Notes under the pieces: model-generated
Told to the model about the DNA's origin: nothing
The model's database searches: none
The model's input: only the letters and a program-made list of their open reading frames with translations
Part shown: positions 1 through 5,401 of the stretch, in pieces
Numbering within the stretch: the stretch's first letter is position 1
Layout: each line of letters starts with the position of its first letter
Translations under genes and position numbers: made by a program
NCBI GenBank assembly: GCA_023662705.1
Contig: JAMPIM010000013.1
Coordinates: forward strand, 1-15,262
From: Candidatus Gastranaerophilales bacterium
GTDB lineage: Bacteria > Cyanobacteriota > Vampirovibrionia > Gastranaerophilales > Gastranaerophilaceae
Direction of reading: 5' to 3'
Length of the DNA: 15,262 bases

Positions 1-24
1 GTTCGAATCCCTCCGCGCGTACCA
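1..24 (+). tRNA. 3' end of a tRNA (identity not determinable)
   Basis: The window opens inside a tRNA gene. The T-loop TTCGAAT is followed by T-stem CCCTC, the acceptor 3' strand CGCGCGT, discriminator A and an encoded CCA. The anticodon lies outside the window, so the amino acid cannot be read. A terminator follows within a few bases, so this is the last gene of its transcript. The encoded CCA differs from the tRNA-Trp at 14173, which lacks it. Confidence 0.85.
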
Positions 25-27
25 TTT

Positions 28-53
28 AAAAAGAGTCTTCGGACTCTTTTTTT
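28..53 (+). terminator. Rho-independent terminator after the tRNA
   Basis: A hairpin with 7-bp arms AAGAGTC/GACTCTT and a TTCG tetraloop is followed directly by a T run, and the stem can extend through flanking A-T pairs. It sits four bases after the tRNA CCA end, so it terminates that transcript. Confidence 0.9.
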
Positions 54-106
54 GTACTGTTTTTATTCAATTTTATTTATGCTAATTTATAACTAAAGGC
101 TTTGTT

Positions 107-172
107 ATAAAAAAAATTACAGTACGTTTTTTATTAATAATTTCAATTTTTATCGGAGGATACCCTGTTTTG
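107..172 (+). other. Possible signal-peptide extension with ATA start
   Basis: This is an in-frame upstream extension of the ABM protein. It translates as (I/M)KKITVRFLLII, then SIFIGGYPVLA: positive n-region, hydrophobic core, and a VLA-Q cleavage-like end. The codon in start position is ATA instead of ATG, with AAAGG at 95-99. Either AUA is used inefficiently, or an ATG was lost by one base change, or the assembly has an error here. Confidence 0.5.
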
Positions 173-529
173 GCGCAAAATTTAGTTCAAGATAATAATA
201 ACAGTATGATTGTAAGAATATCTGAAATTGAAGTTTATCCTGAATATTTAGAAGAATATTTGAATTATGCTAAAGAAGTTGCAAAAGACTCTGTTGAAAA
301 AGAAAAAGATGTTGTTTCAATATATCCGATGATGGTAATTGAAGATAATACACAAATTAGAATTTTAGAAATTTATAGAAATGAAAACGCATATAAAAAC
401 CATATCTCATCGCCCCATTTTAAAAAATACAAAGAGGGAACATTACATATGGTTAAAAACCTTTATTTAGTTGATACTTATCAACTATGCCCTGAGAATT
501 TTAATAAAATATTTAAAAAAGCAAAATAA
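170..529 (+). CDS. ABM/YgiN-family putative monooxygenase, probably made as an exported precursor
   Basis: The core from about residue 13 is a dimeric alpha/beta-barrel ABM domain (YgiN-like putative quinol monooxygenase). It begins MIVRISEIEV and carries the family stretch AYKNHISSPHFKKY with His78 and His83. The first canonical start is TTG at 170, preceded by GGAGGA at 155-160. The frame is open back to 86, however. Codons 107-172 read as a signal peptide: two Lys, a hydrophobic FLLIISIFIGG core, and VLA before Gln. An AAAGG site lies seven bases before an ATA codon at 107. The natural protein may therefore start at ATA 107 and be exported; from TTG 170 it would be cytoplasmic. Related proteins act on small aromatics, quinones or heme-like substrates, and the substrate here cannot be told. 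The gene is convergent with the HxlR gene. Confidence 0.75.
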   Translation: MAQNLVQDNNNSMIVRISEIEVYPEYLEEYLNYAKEVAKDSVEKEKDVVSIYPMMVIEDNTQIRILEIYRNENAYKNHISSPHFKKYKEGTLHMVKNLYLVDTYQLCPENFNKIFKKAK

Positions 530-584
530 AAGTTAGAGATTATGCATTAAAACAAAACCGACACAATGGCTGGAATTAAAAAAT

Positions 585-917
585 CTATCTGTGCTCTTCT
601 CCCCAATAACACATTTGAGATAAAATCGGAATAAATGATTTTCCTTTATCAGATAAAGAATACTCAACCTTAGGCGGAATTTGAGGATATTCTTTTCGGA
701 GTATCATACCATCTTTTTCCAACTCTTTTAAAGTTGAACTCAATGTTTTATGAGTAACAAGACCTAAATATCTTCTTAATTCATTGTATCTAAGCACTTC
801 TAAACGATATAGAGCATATAAAATTGTCAATTTATACTTTCCGCTAATTAATGATAAAGTATAATTGAATCCTGTTTCTTCAAACTTCTCAATAACTTCT
901 AAACAGCTATCCGTCAC
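585..917 (-). CDS. HxlR-family winged-helix transcriptional regulator
   Basis: This 110-residue single-domain protein is the usual size for HxlR/MarR-like regulators (HxlR, YodB, HypR, CatR). The GKYKLTILYAL helix, the recognition-helix region THKTLSSTLKELEKDG and the wing PPKVEYSLSDKG are all visible. Cys5 lies where several family members carry the redox- or quinone-sensing cysteine. The start is GTG (915-917) with AAGGAG in TCTCCTTT (922-929 on the plus strand). It is divergent from the NTF2-like/flavoprotein operon, with a perfect inverted repeat in the shared intergenic region, so it probably represses itself and that operon and is released by oxidants or electrophiles. The regulon is inferred from position. 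Confidence 0.9.
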   Translation of the reverse strand: MTDSCLEVIEKFEETGFNYTLSLISGKYKLTILYALYRLEVLRYNELRRYLGLVTHKTLSSTLKELEKDGMILRKEYPQIPPKVEYSLSDKGKSFIPILSQMCYWGEEHR

Positions 918-930
918 TTTACTCTCCTTT

Positions 931-959
931 AAGATAGTATCTATCTTTTATGTACGTAC
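931..959. promoter_or_regulatory. Candidate operator for the HxlR-type regulator
   Basis: Two palindromes lie side by side in the divergent intergenic region: AAGATAG-TAT-CTATCTT (931-947, 7-bp perfect arms) and GTACGTAC (952-959). The first touches the ribosome-binding region of the HxlR gene and the second lies just before the TTGAAA box of the divergent operon. Both are well placed for autoregulation and repression. Binding is inferred. Confidence 0.5.
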
Positions 960-987
960 TTGAAAATTAATACATATAGTTTAACAT
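960..987 (+). promoter_or_regulatory. Possible promoter of the NTF2-like/flavoprotein operon
   Basis: TTGAAA (960-965) and TAACAT (982-987) are 16 bp apart, giving a moderate sigma70-like match. The GTACGTAC palindrome abuts the -35 box. An alternative -10 (TATAAA, 991-996) exists, so the exact start is uncertain. Confidence 0.35.
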
Positions 988-1011
988 AATTATAAATGAA
1001 AGGAAAATTTT

Positions 1012-1392
1012 ATGAGAGACGATATTAAAGAATTTAATGCAGTAGAAAATGTAGCAAGAAAATTTATTGAAGCAGTTAAAACAGGTAATCCTGAAATTGT
1101 AAAACCATATTTTTACGAAAAAGCTGTATTCTTTGGTCAATTAAATGAAAAAGAATATCAATCAGGACCAATTAGTCAGTTTTATGACGTTTTAAACGAA
1201 TATGGTGCTTGTGGTGATAATTACATTGCAAGGGTTGATGTTTTATCGTTAGAAAAAACTATTGCAGTTGTAAGAGTTATTGAAGATAACTGGCATGGGT
1301 ATAAATTTACTGATATTTTAAATTTAAACAAAATAAACGGTGAATGGAAAATTGTAGCTAAGGTTTATGATACATTATCTTACGAGGGTTAA
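1012..1392 (+). CDS. NTF2-like / lumazine-binding-like small protein
   Basis: This 126-residue protein has the cone-shaped NTF2/SnoaL-like fold pattern: an N-terminal helix with AxxFxEAVKTGNPEIVKPYF, then YQSGPISQFYDVL, and beta strands ending with ILNLNKINGEWKIVAKVYDT. The last pattern is typical of the putative lumazine-binding (Lumazine_bd_2) group. No catalytic residues can be assigned. It begins with ATG after AAAGGAAAA and ends three bases before the flavoprotein start, so the two are co-transcribed. Position next to an HxlR regulator suggests a detoxification or redox role, which remains an inference. Confidence 0.75.
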   Translation: MRDDIKEFNAVENVARKFIEAVKTGNPEIVKPYFYEKAVFFGQLNEKEYQSGPISQFYDVLNEYGACGDNYIARVDVLSLEKTIAVVRVIEDNWHGYKFTDILNLNKINGEWKIVAKVYDTLSYEG

Positions 1393-1395
1393 TTT

Positions 1396-2022
1396 ATGGC
1401 AAAAATTTTGTTAATTAACGGTTCTCCTAATGAATTTGGCTGTACTTATACAGCTTTAAAAGAAGTTGAAGATACCTTAAACAAACATAATGTCGAAACC
1501 GAAATTTTATATCTTGGGAAAAAACCAATTTCAGGATGTATCTCTTGTTGGAAATGCCAAAAAACCGGCAAATGTGTTATTCCAGATATTGTGCAAGATG
1601 TGAGCGCTAAACTTGATGAATATCAAGGCATAATAATCGGTTCACCTGTTTATTATGCAGGCCCAGCAGGAATGCTTTGTTCTTTCTTAGATAGATTTTT
1701 CTTCTCAAATGAAAGAAGAATGGCAGGAAAACTTGGAGCTGCTGTTGTTTCTTGCAGACGAGGCGGAGCCAGTGCCGCATTTGACAGATTAAATAAATAC
1801 TTTGAAATAAGTAATATGCATACGGTTGGTTCTCAATACTGGAATCAGGTACACGGTTTCACACCTGAAGACGTCAGAAAAGATAAAGAAGGCTTGCAGA
1901 CAATGAGAACATTGGGCGAGAATATGGCTTGGCTATTGCAGAATATTGAAGCAGGGAAAGAAAAAGGTATTGAATTCCCTGTATATGAACAACGGCAGCT
2001 TACGCACTTTATTATGGATTAA
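1396..2022 (+). CDS. Flavodoxin-family NAD(P)H-dependent FMN reductase / iron-sulfur flavoprotein-like
   Basis: This 208-residue flavodoxin-fold protein has the FMN phosphate loop GSPNEFGCT (9-17) and the isoalloxazine-side loop GSPVYYAGPAG (82-92). Four cysteines at 48, 51, 54 and 60 form C-x2-C-x2-C-x5-C. This is the compact spacing known from archaeal iron-sulfur flavoprotein (Isf), where it binds a 4Fe-4S cluster, and it is also found in many anaerobe NADPH:FMN reductase-like proteins. It probably transfers electrons from NAD(P)H or ferredoxin to quinones, O2 or peroxide. The start is ATG with GAGGG seven bases upstream, inside the end of the preceding gene. Its stop overlaps the stop of the convergent ogt gene by four bases. 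Confidence 0.88.
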   Translation: MAKILLINGSPNEFGCTYTALKEVEDTLNKHNVETEILYLGKKPISGCISCWKCQKTGKCVIPDIVQDVSAKLDEYQGIIIGSPVYYAGPAGMLCSFLDRFFFSNERRMAGKLGAAVVSCRRGGASAAFDRLNKYFEISNMHTVGSQYWNQVHGFTPEDVRKDKEGLQTMRTLGENMAWLLQNIEAGKEKGIEFPVYEQRQLTHFIMD

Positions 2023-2540
2023 GGACAAATTAAACTAACACCTTCATGCATCAAGAGTTTAATTTTCTTTTCTATGCCTCCTGCATAACCTGTTAATTTT
2101 CCGTTAGCTCCTACTACTCTGTGACACGGTATTATAATAGAAATAGGATTGTGACCGACTGCACCGCCTACTGCCTGAGCAGACATACTTTGTTTACCGT
2201 TTTCGCGAGCTATTATTTGAGCAATTTCACCATAAGTCATTGTACTTCCGTATGGTATTTCACAAAGAATTTGCCAAACACGCTGTCTAAAGCTGTTTCC
2301 GAAGGGATTCAATAAAAGTTCGGATATCTCGGGCTGCCTGCCTTGAAAATATCTATCCAACCAATTTTTTGTTTTGCTAAAAATATTTAAGTCATTGTTT
2401 TCAAGCACATCTTCACCTATTGTTGCCGCGAAATACTTTTGCCCTTCAAACCATAATCCTGTAAGACTATTTCCATCCGAAGCCATAACTATATTACCCA
2501 CAGGCGAAGAATATGCTGTTTTATAATATTTTACATCCAT
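2019..2540 (-). CDS. ogt: Methylated-DNA--protein-cysteine S-methyltransferase (O6-alkylguanine repair)
   Basis: This suicide repair protein moves the alkyl group from O6-methylguanine (or O4-methylthymine) to its own cysteine. The active-site PCHRV lies at 138-142 with nucleophile Cys139. The DNA-binding part FRQRVWQILCEIPYGSTMTYGEIA and the C-terminal TGYAGGIEKKIKLLMHEG are intact, and 173 residues is full length for the Ogt/MGMT type without an Ada regulatory domain. The recognition helix has SAQAVGGAVG, with Gln where several members carry an Arg finger. It starts 37 bases after the SDR stop on the same strand, with no clear Shine-Dalgarno sequence, so it is probably the second gene of that operon. 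Confidence 0.96.
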   Translation of the reverse strand: MDVKYYKTAYSSPVGNIVMASDGNSLTGLWFEGQKYFAATIGEDVLENNDLNIFSKTKNWLDRYFQGRQPEISELLLNPFGNSFRQRVWQILCEIPYGSTMTYGEIAQIIARENGKQSMSAQAVGGAVGHNPISIIIPCHRVVGANGKLTGYAGGIEKKIKLLMHEGVSLICP

Positions 2541-2577
2541 TCAGCAATCATAATACTACCGAAAAATAAAAACAACT

Positions 2578-3312
2578 CTATTTTGGCTGTCCCGAATGTA
2601 CATCCAAGCCGCCTGTTACAGGCAGATTTACACCATTACAATAACTTGATTCATCTGTTGCAAGGAAATAGATTGCTTTTGCAACCTCTACAGGTTCGCA
2701 AATTCTTTTCAAAGGGTTGACTGCTGCATAACCCGGAATATTATCAGGATTTAGCATATTTGTATCAACTGCCGCCGGGCAGACACTGTTTACTCTGATT
2801 CCAAATTTCGCATAATCCAGAGCCATTGCGCGGGTAAGATTAACAACCGCACCTTTTGCAGCATTGTAAACAGGCATTCCGTAATCTGCTGATATTCCTG
2901 AAATTGACGCCGTATTCACAATTGTACCGCCTCCATTTTCAATAAAATCAGGAATAAAATATTTTGCAGTTAAGTATATTGACTTAACATCATTTGCCAT
3001 CAACTCATCCCAATCTTTTTCAGAAGTTTCATGAAGCAGCCCGTGCTTAATTATACCAGCATTATTAATAACGCAATCGACACCTTTCAAAGAATCACAA
3101 ATCTTTGAATGTAAATGTTTAACATCCTTATCCTTGCTAACATCACATTTCAGATAAAAAACTTTATCTCCATAATAATCTTTTATAACATCTAAAACAT
3201 CAGAATCTTCTTTTTTATCCGCAATAAACACATACCATCCGCGTTCAAGAAAAAGCTGTGCAGCTGCTAACCCTATACCTGAAATCGCACCTGTTATTAA
3301 TACTCTGTTCAT
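2578..3312 (-). CDS. Short-chain dehydrogenase/reductase (SDR, classical type)
   Basis: This 244-residue classical SDR is complete. The cofactor motif TGAISGIG is at 7-14 and Asp32 at the end of beta-2 favours NAD(H). NNAG is at 83-86, with Asn108 and the catalytic triad Ser136, Tyr149 and Lys153 (YxxxK). The C-terminus has NGVNLPVTGGLD, the usual SDR ending. It belongs to the FabG/glucose-1-dehydrogenase-like group, and the substrate cannot be read from sequence. It is unlikely to be the fatty-acid FabG because no fab genes are nearby. The start is ATG with AAGGAG eight bases upstream. It is followed by ogt on the same strand. Confidence 0.93.
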   Translation of the reverse strand: MNRVLITGAISGIGLAAAQLFLERGWYVFIADKKEDSDVLDVIKDYYGDKVFYLKCDVSKDKDVKHLHSKICDSLKGVDCVINNAGIIKHGLLHETSEKDWDELMANDVKSIYLTAKYFIPDFIENGGGTIVNTASISGISADYGMPVYNAAKGAVVNLTRAMALDYAKFGIRVNSVCPAAVDTNMLNPDNIPGYAAVNPLKRICEPVEVAKAIYFLATDESSYCNGVNLPVTGGLDVHSGQPK

Positions 3313-3378
3313 AAAACTCTCCTTTTCATATATATTTTTACAGAAGACTTATTTTAACAATACCCTTTTGTTTATAGC

Positions 3379-3412
3379 TTGCGAGCCTTTATAAAATCTG
3401 ATATCATGATAT
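3379..3412 (+). promoter_or_regulatory. Promoter with overlapping palindrome before the HNH-like gene
   Basis: TTGCGA (3379-3384) and TATCAT (3402-3407) are 17 bp apart. A perfect 12-bp palindrome ATATCATGATAT (3401-3412) covers the -10 box and could be a repressor site. The gene has AAGGCGG (3427-3433) before its ATG. Confidence 0.4.
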
Positions 3413-3436
3413 ATATAAGAATAAAAAAGGCGGTTT

Positions 3437-4465
3437 ATGCCATCTAAAAAATTAAAGAAAATTACTCCCGAAAATTATCTGAAATATTATTACGATATCC
3501 CTTATGAGGGCAAGACTTCTGCGGGCAAACCATTGAGAAAACTCAAAAACATAACCTGCCCTTACAGAGGAATTAAAATTATTCCGAGTGAAACAATTAA
3601 GACATTTGAAAAAGGCTTGACCAAATGCAAAAATGCGCGTGATGCAGTAAATTTACTTACACCTTTCCAGCATAATTTATTACCAGTAGAAAAATCCGTT
3701 TTTGCAATTTTCAAAGACTTTGCACTGATTAATCCGCACGATAATCTGCAAAACTGTTTACTAATGATAAAACGAAATTGCCTGATAAAACTAAAACTGG
3801 AAGAAATGGAAGTTCTTGACGAAGTTGATTTTCTTACCCGCAAACTTTCTCCTCATACAGCATTGAAAATAAGAGCAAAAACAACAAAATGCCGCCAAAT
3901 AATCTTAAGTGATAATAAACGCGATACATTTAAACGTAAGACTTTTTTAAACTCTTTAGAAGAGATTATTCCCAATGATAACGAACGAGAGATTTTTAAT
4001 GACATAAAAAACAAAGCTCTTTTTCTGCCGACTTCGGAAAGCAGCAGAAATGCATTTGTAGTAAAGTATTCCAAACGCAAACAGATTGAAATAATAAGAC
4101 GTCTATTTATAGCCTCAACAGGCTCAATTGAGCACGTAACACCTGCTTCCAACGGCGGAATTAATTCAATGGGAAATTTCCTGTTAACATCGGCAAGCGG
4201 GAACCGTTATCGCGAAAATATGCCACTTTGCGAATACATCAAACGCCATCCGAAGATTCCGCAATACATGCAAATGTATATTGATGACGTAATTCGTGAA
4301 ATACATGCCGGTAATATGGAAGGAAACGAAACATACCCTTATAAAATAAAGAAAAAGCTTTATGAAGAATCTCAAGGGAGGGTTATGATAAGCCTTTCCG
4401 CTTACAAATACTCGGAAGAAGAAGCGGCAAAAGCAGTTGAAGCATTTGAACATCGCTGGGATTAA
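3437..4465 (+). CDS. HNH-like (beta-beta-alpha-metal) putative nuclease, family not recognised
   Basis: This 342-residue basic protein is mostly helical. Residues 231-262 read IEHVTPASNGGINSMGNFLL, then TSASGNRYREN. This matches the HNH skeleton DHxxPxSxGGxxxxxNLxxxxxxxNxxK, with His233 as the candidate general base and Asn247 and Asn256 at the later positions. The CxxC zinc knuckles found in many HNH proteins are absent; only a single CPYRG (41-45) recalls one half. No DNA-binding domain, recombinase or restriction partner is next to it, so homing, restriction or phage origin has no support. It starts with ATG after AAGGCGG. Catalytic activity is an inference from a short motif. Confidence 0.55.
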   Translation: MPSKKLKKITPENYLKYYYDIPYEGKTSAGKPLRKLKNITCPYRGIKIIPSETIKTFEKGLTKCKNARDAVNLLTPFQHNLLPVEKSVFAIFKDFALINPHDNLQNCLLMIKRNCLIKLKLEEMEVLDEVDFLTRKLSPHTALKIRAKTTKCRQIILSDNKRDTFKRKTFLNSLEEIIPNDNEREIFNDIKNKALFLPTSESSRNAFVVKYSKRKQIEIIRRLFIASTGSIEHVTPASNGGINSMGNFLLTSASGNRYRENMPLCEYIKRHPKIPQYMQMYIDDVIREIHAGNMEGNETYPYKIKKKLYEESQGRVMISLSAYKYSEEEAAKAVEAFEHRWD

Positions 4466-4517
4466 CATAACTTAATATATAAGGCAATTTTTAAACTTCA
4501 TTGACTTTGCATATTCA

Positions 4518-5183
4518 ATGAATACTCAATTATCACCTGTAATGGAAAATTTTTCGAAATTTATACAAAACAATAGAGGACAAGTTAGTCCGCAAGTTTT
4601 TGCTGAAGAATTCGGAAAAGTTCAACGCCAATATCTGGCAGCTAAACAAAAAGACACTTTTTGTTCGGAAGCTGAAATTCTTGCAGGTCGAATGGTTGAA
4701 TCTCAAAACAATGATTTTGCAGGTATAATTTTAAGCAGTCTTTGTAAAATTACCCAATATATACCTGAACTGTTGGAAGGATTTGCGCAAAAAGGTTTTA
4801 GGGTAGCAGAAGCGAACGGAGACCCCGTGCACATGATGGCTCGCCTGAATGACCTTAGAAAAATTTATTACCGAAGACCTGATAAATTATATCAATATAT
4901 TCAAGTGCTCTATAAACAGGAAAAATGTCTAAAAGAACTCACCCGAAATTATGACAGAGCAGTGAGTTCATATCAAACAGTCAGCAGACAAGCTGCACCT
5001 AAGAGGGATTATGAACTTATGCTTGCACATGTTCAAACAGAAATCGGAAAAATCACTAAAAGGAAACATCCTCACGACGCTGAGGCTAAATTACTCTCTG
5101 CAAGGGAAACTTTTGAAAAAAGAGGATACAGACAAAATGTTGAATATATTGAGATGCTGCTTAATGAAATCAAAAGTGCTTAG
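4518..5183 (+). CDS. Hypothetical helical protein
   Basis: I do not recognise this 221-residue protein. It is mostly amphipathic helix, rich in Lys, Gln, Glu and Tyr, with no signal peptide or membrane segment. Helical pairs such as DLRKIYYRRPDKLYQYIQVL and ELMLAHVQTEIGKITKRKHP could be TPR- or coiled-coil-like. The ATG at 4518 has no clear Shine-Dalgarno sequence, the nearest purine run (AAGGC) being about 30 bases upstream. It begins 52 bases after the HNH-like gene and lies just before the giant flagellin promoter. Chaperone or export roles for that flagellin are possible only by position. Confidence 0.7.
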   Translation: MNTQLSPVMENFSKFIQNNRGQVSPQVFAEEFGKVQRQYLAAKQKDTFCSEAEILAGRMVESQNNDFAGIILSSLCKITQYIPELLEGFAQKGFRVAEANGDPVHMMARLNDLRKIYYRRPDKLYQYIQVLYKQEKCLKELTRNYDRAVSSYQTVSRQAAPKRDYELMLAHVQTEIGKITKRKHPHDAEAKLLSARETFEKRGYRQNVEYIEMLLNEIKSA

Positions 5184-5217
5184 TTTGTTAAAAATGTAAA
5201 AATTTGCACAACTTTTA

Positions 5218-5246
5218 TTGCAAGAGAATACTCAGAATTATATAAT
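5218..5246 (+). promoter_or_regulatory. Sigma70-type promoter of the giant flagellin
   Basis: TTGCAA (5218-5223) and a perfect TATAAT (5241-5246) are separated by 17 bp. Transcription would start near 5253, leaving a leader of about 150 nt before the GTG at 5402. I see no good sigma28 (TAAA-N15-GCCGATAA) match, so this flagellin may use the housekeeping sigma factor. Confidence 0.65.
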
Positions 5247-5267
5247 AAAGATATAGGATATATCGTT

Positions 5268-5375
5268 ATGAGTATTATTGTTTCTCAAAGGAATGAAATA
5301 AATACATACATTTTGCCTGTGGATTCTTCCACCCTGTCCGCGTCGGGGGGGGGGGCAAACCCGCTCTACCACTAG
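5268..5375 (+). CDS. Possible 35-residue upstream ORF in the flagellin leader
   Basis: An ATG with AGGA nine bases upstream opens a 35-codon frame that passes through the G11 tract as SGGG and stops at TAG 5373-5375. It starts MSIIVSQRNEIN and is unlike any protein I know. It is not in frame with the flagellin, and none of the three frames after the G tract reaches the flagellin frame. It may be a leader peptide or chance. Confidence 0.2.
   Translation: MSIIVSQRNEINTYILPVDSSTLSASGGGANPLYH
5345..5355. repeat. Homopolymeric G11 tract
   Basis: Eleven consecutive G lie in the transcribed leader, 46 bases before the flagellin start and within a locally GC-rich patch (about 5313-5370) of an AT-rich genome. 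Long G tracts are classical slipped-strand (contingency) sites, but they are also typical assembly or two-colour-sequencing artefacts. Confidence 0.95.
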
Positions 5376-5401
5376 ATTAGAGGCTAATTTAGGAGGTGTG
5401 T

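Noticed and set aside
121..127. AGTACGT as an HxlR half-site upstream of the ABM gene, matching ACGTACT at 954-960
   Set aside because: It is a single half-site lying inside the apparent signal-peptide coding sequence, so the match is too weak to call.
5246..5272. Possible sigma28 flagellar promoter (TAAAG then ATCGTTAT) before the flagellin
   Set aside because: Spacing and the -10 half match the consensus GCCGATAA poorly, while the TTGCAA-N17-TATAAT promoter beside it is much better.
5313..5395. c-di-GMP or cobalamin riboswitch in the flagellin leader (GGGCAAACC and CTGTCCGC fragments)
   Set aside because: Only short core-like pieces match. The GACGCAAAGCC part of the c-di-GMP aptamer and the B12 box of cobalamin riboswitches are missing.
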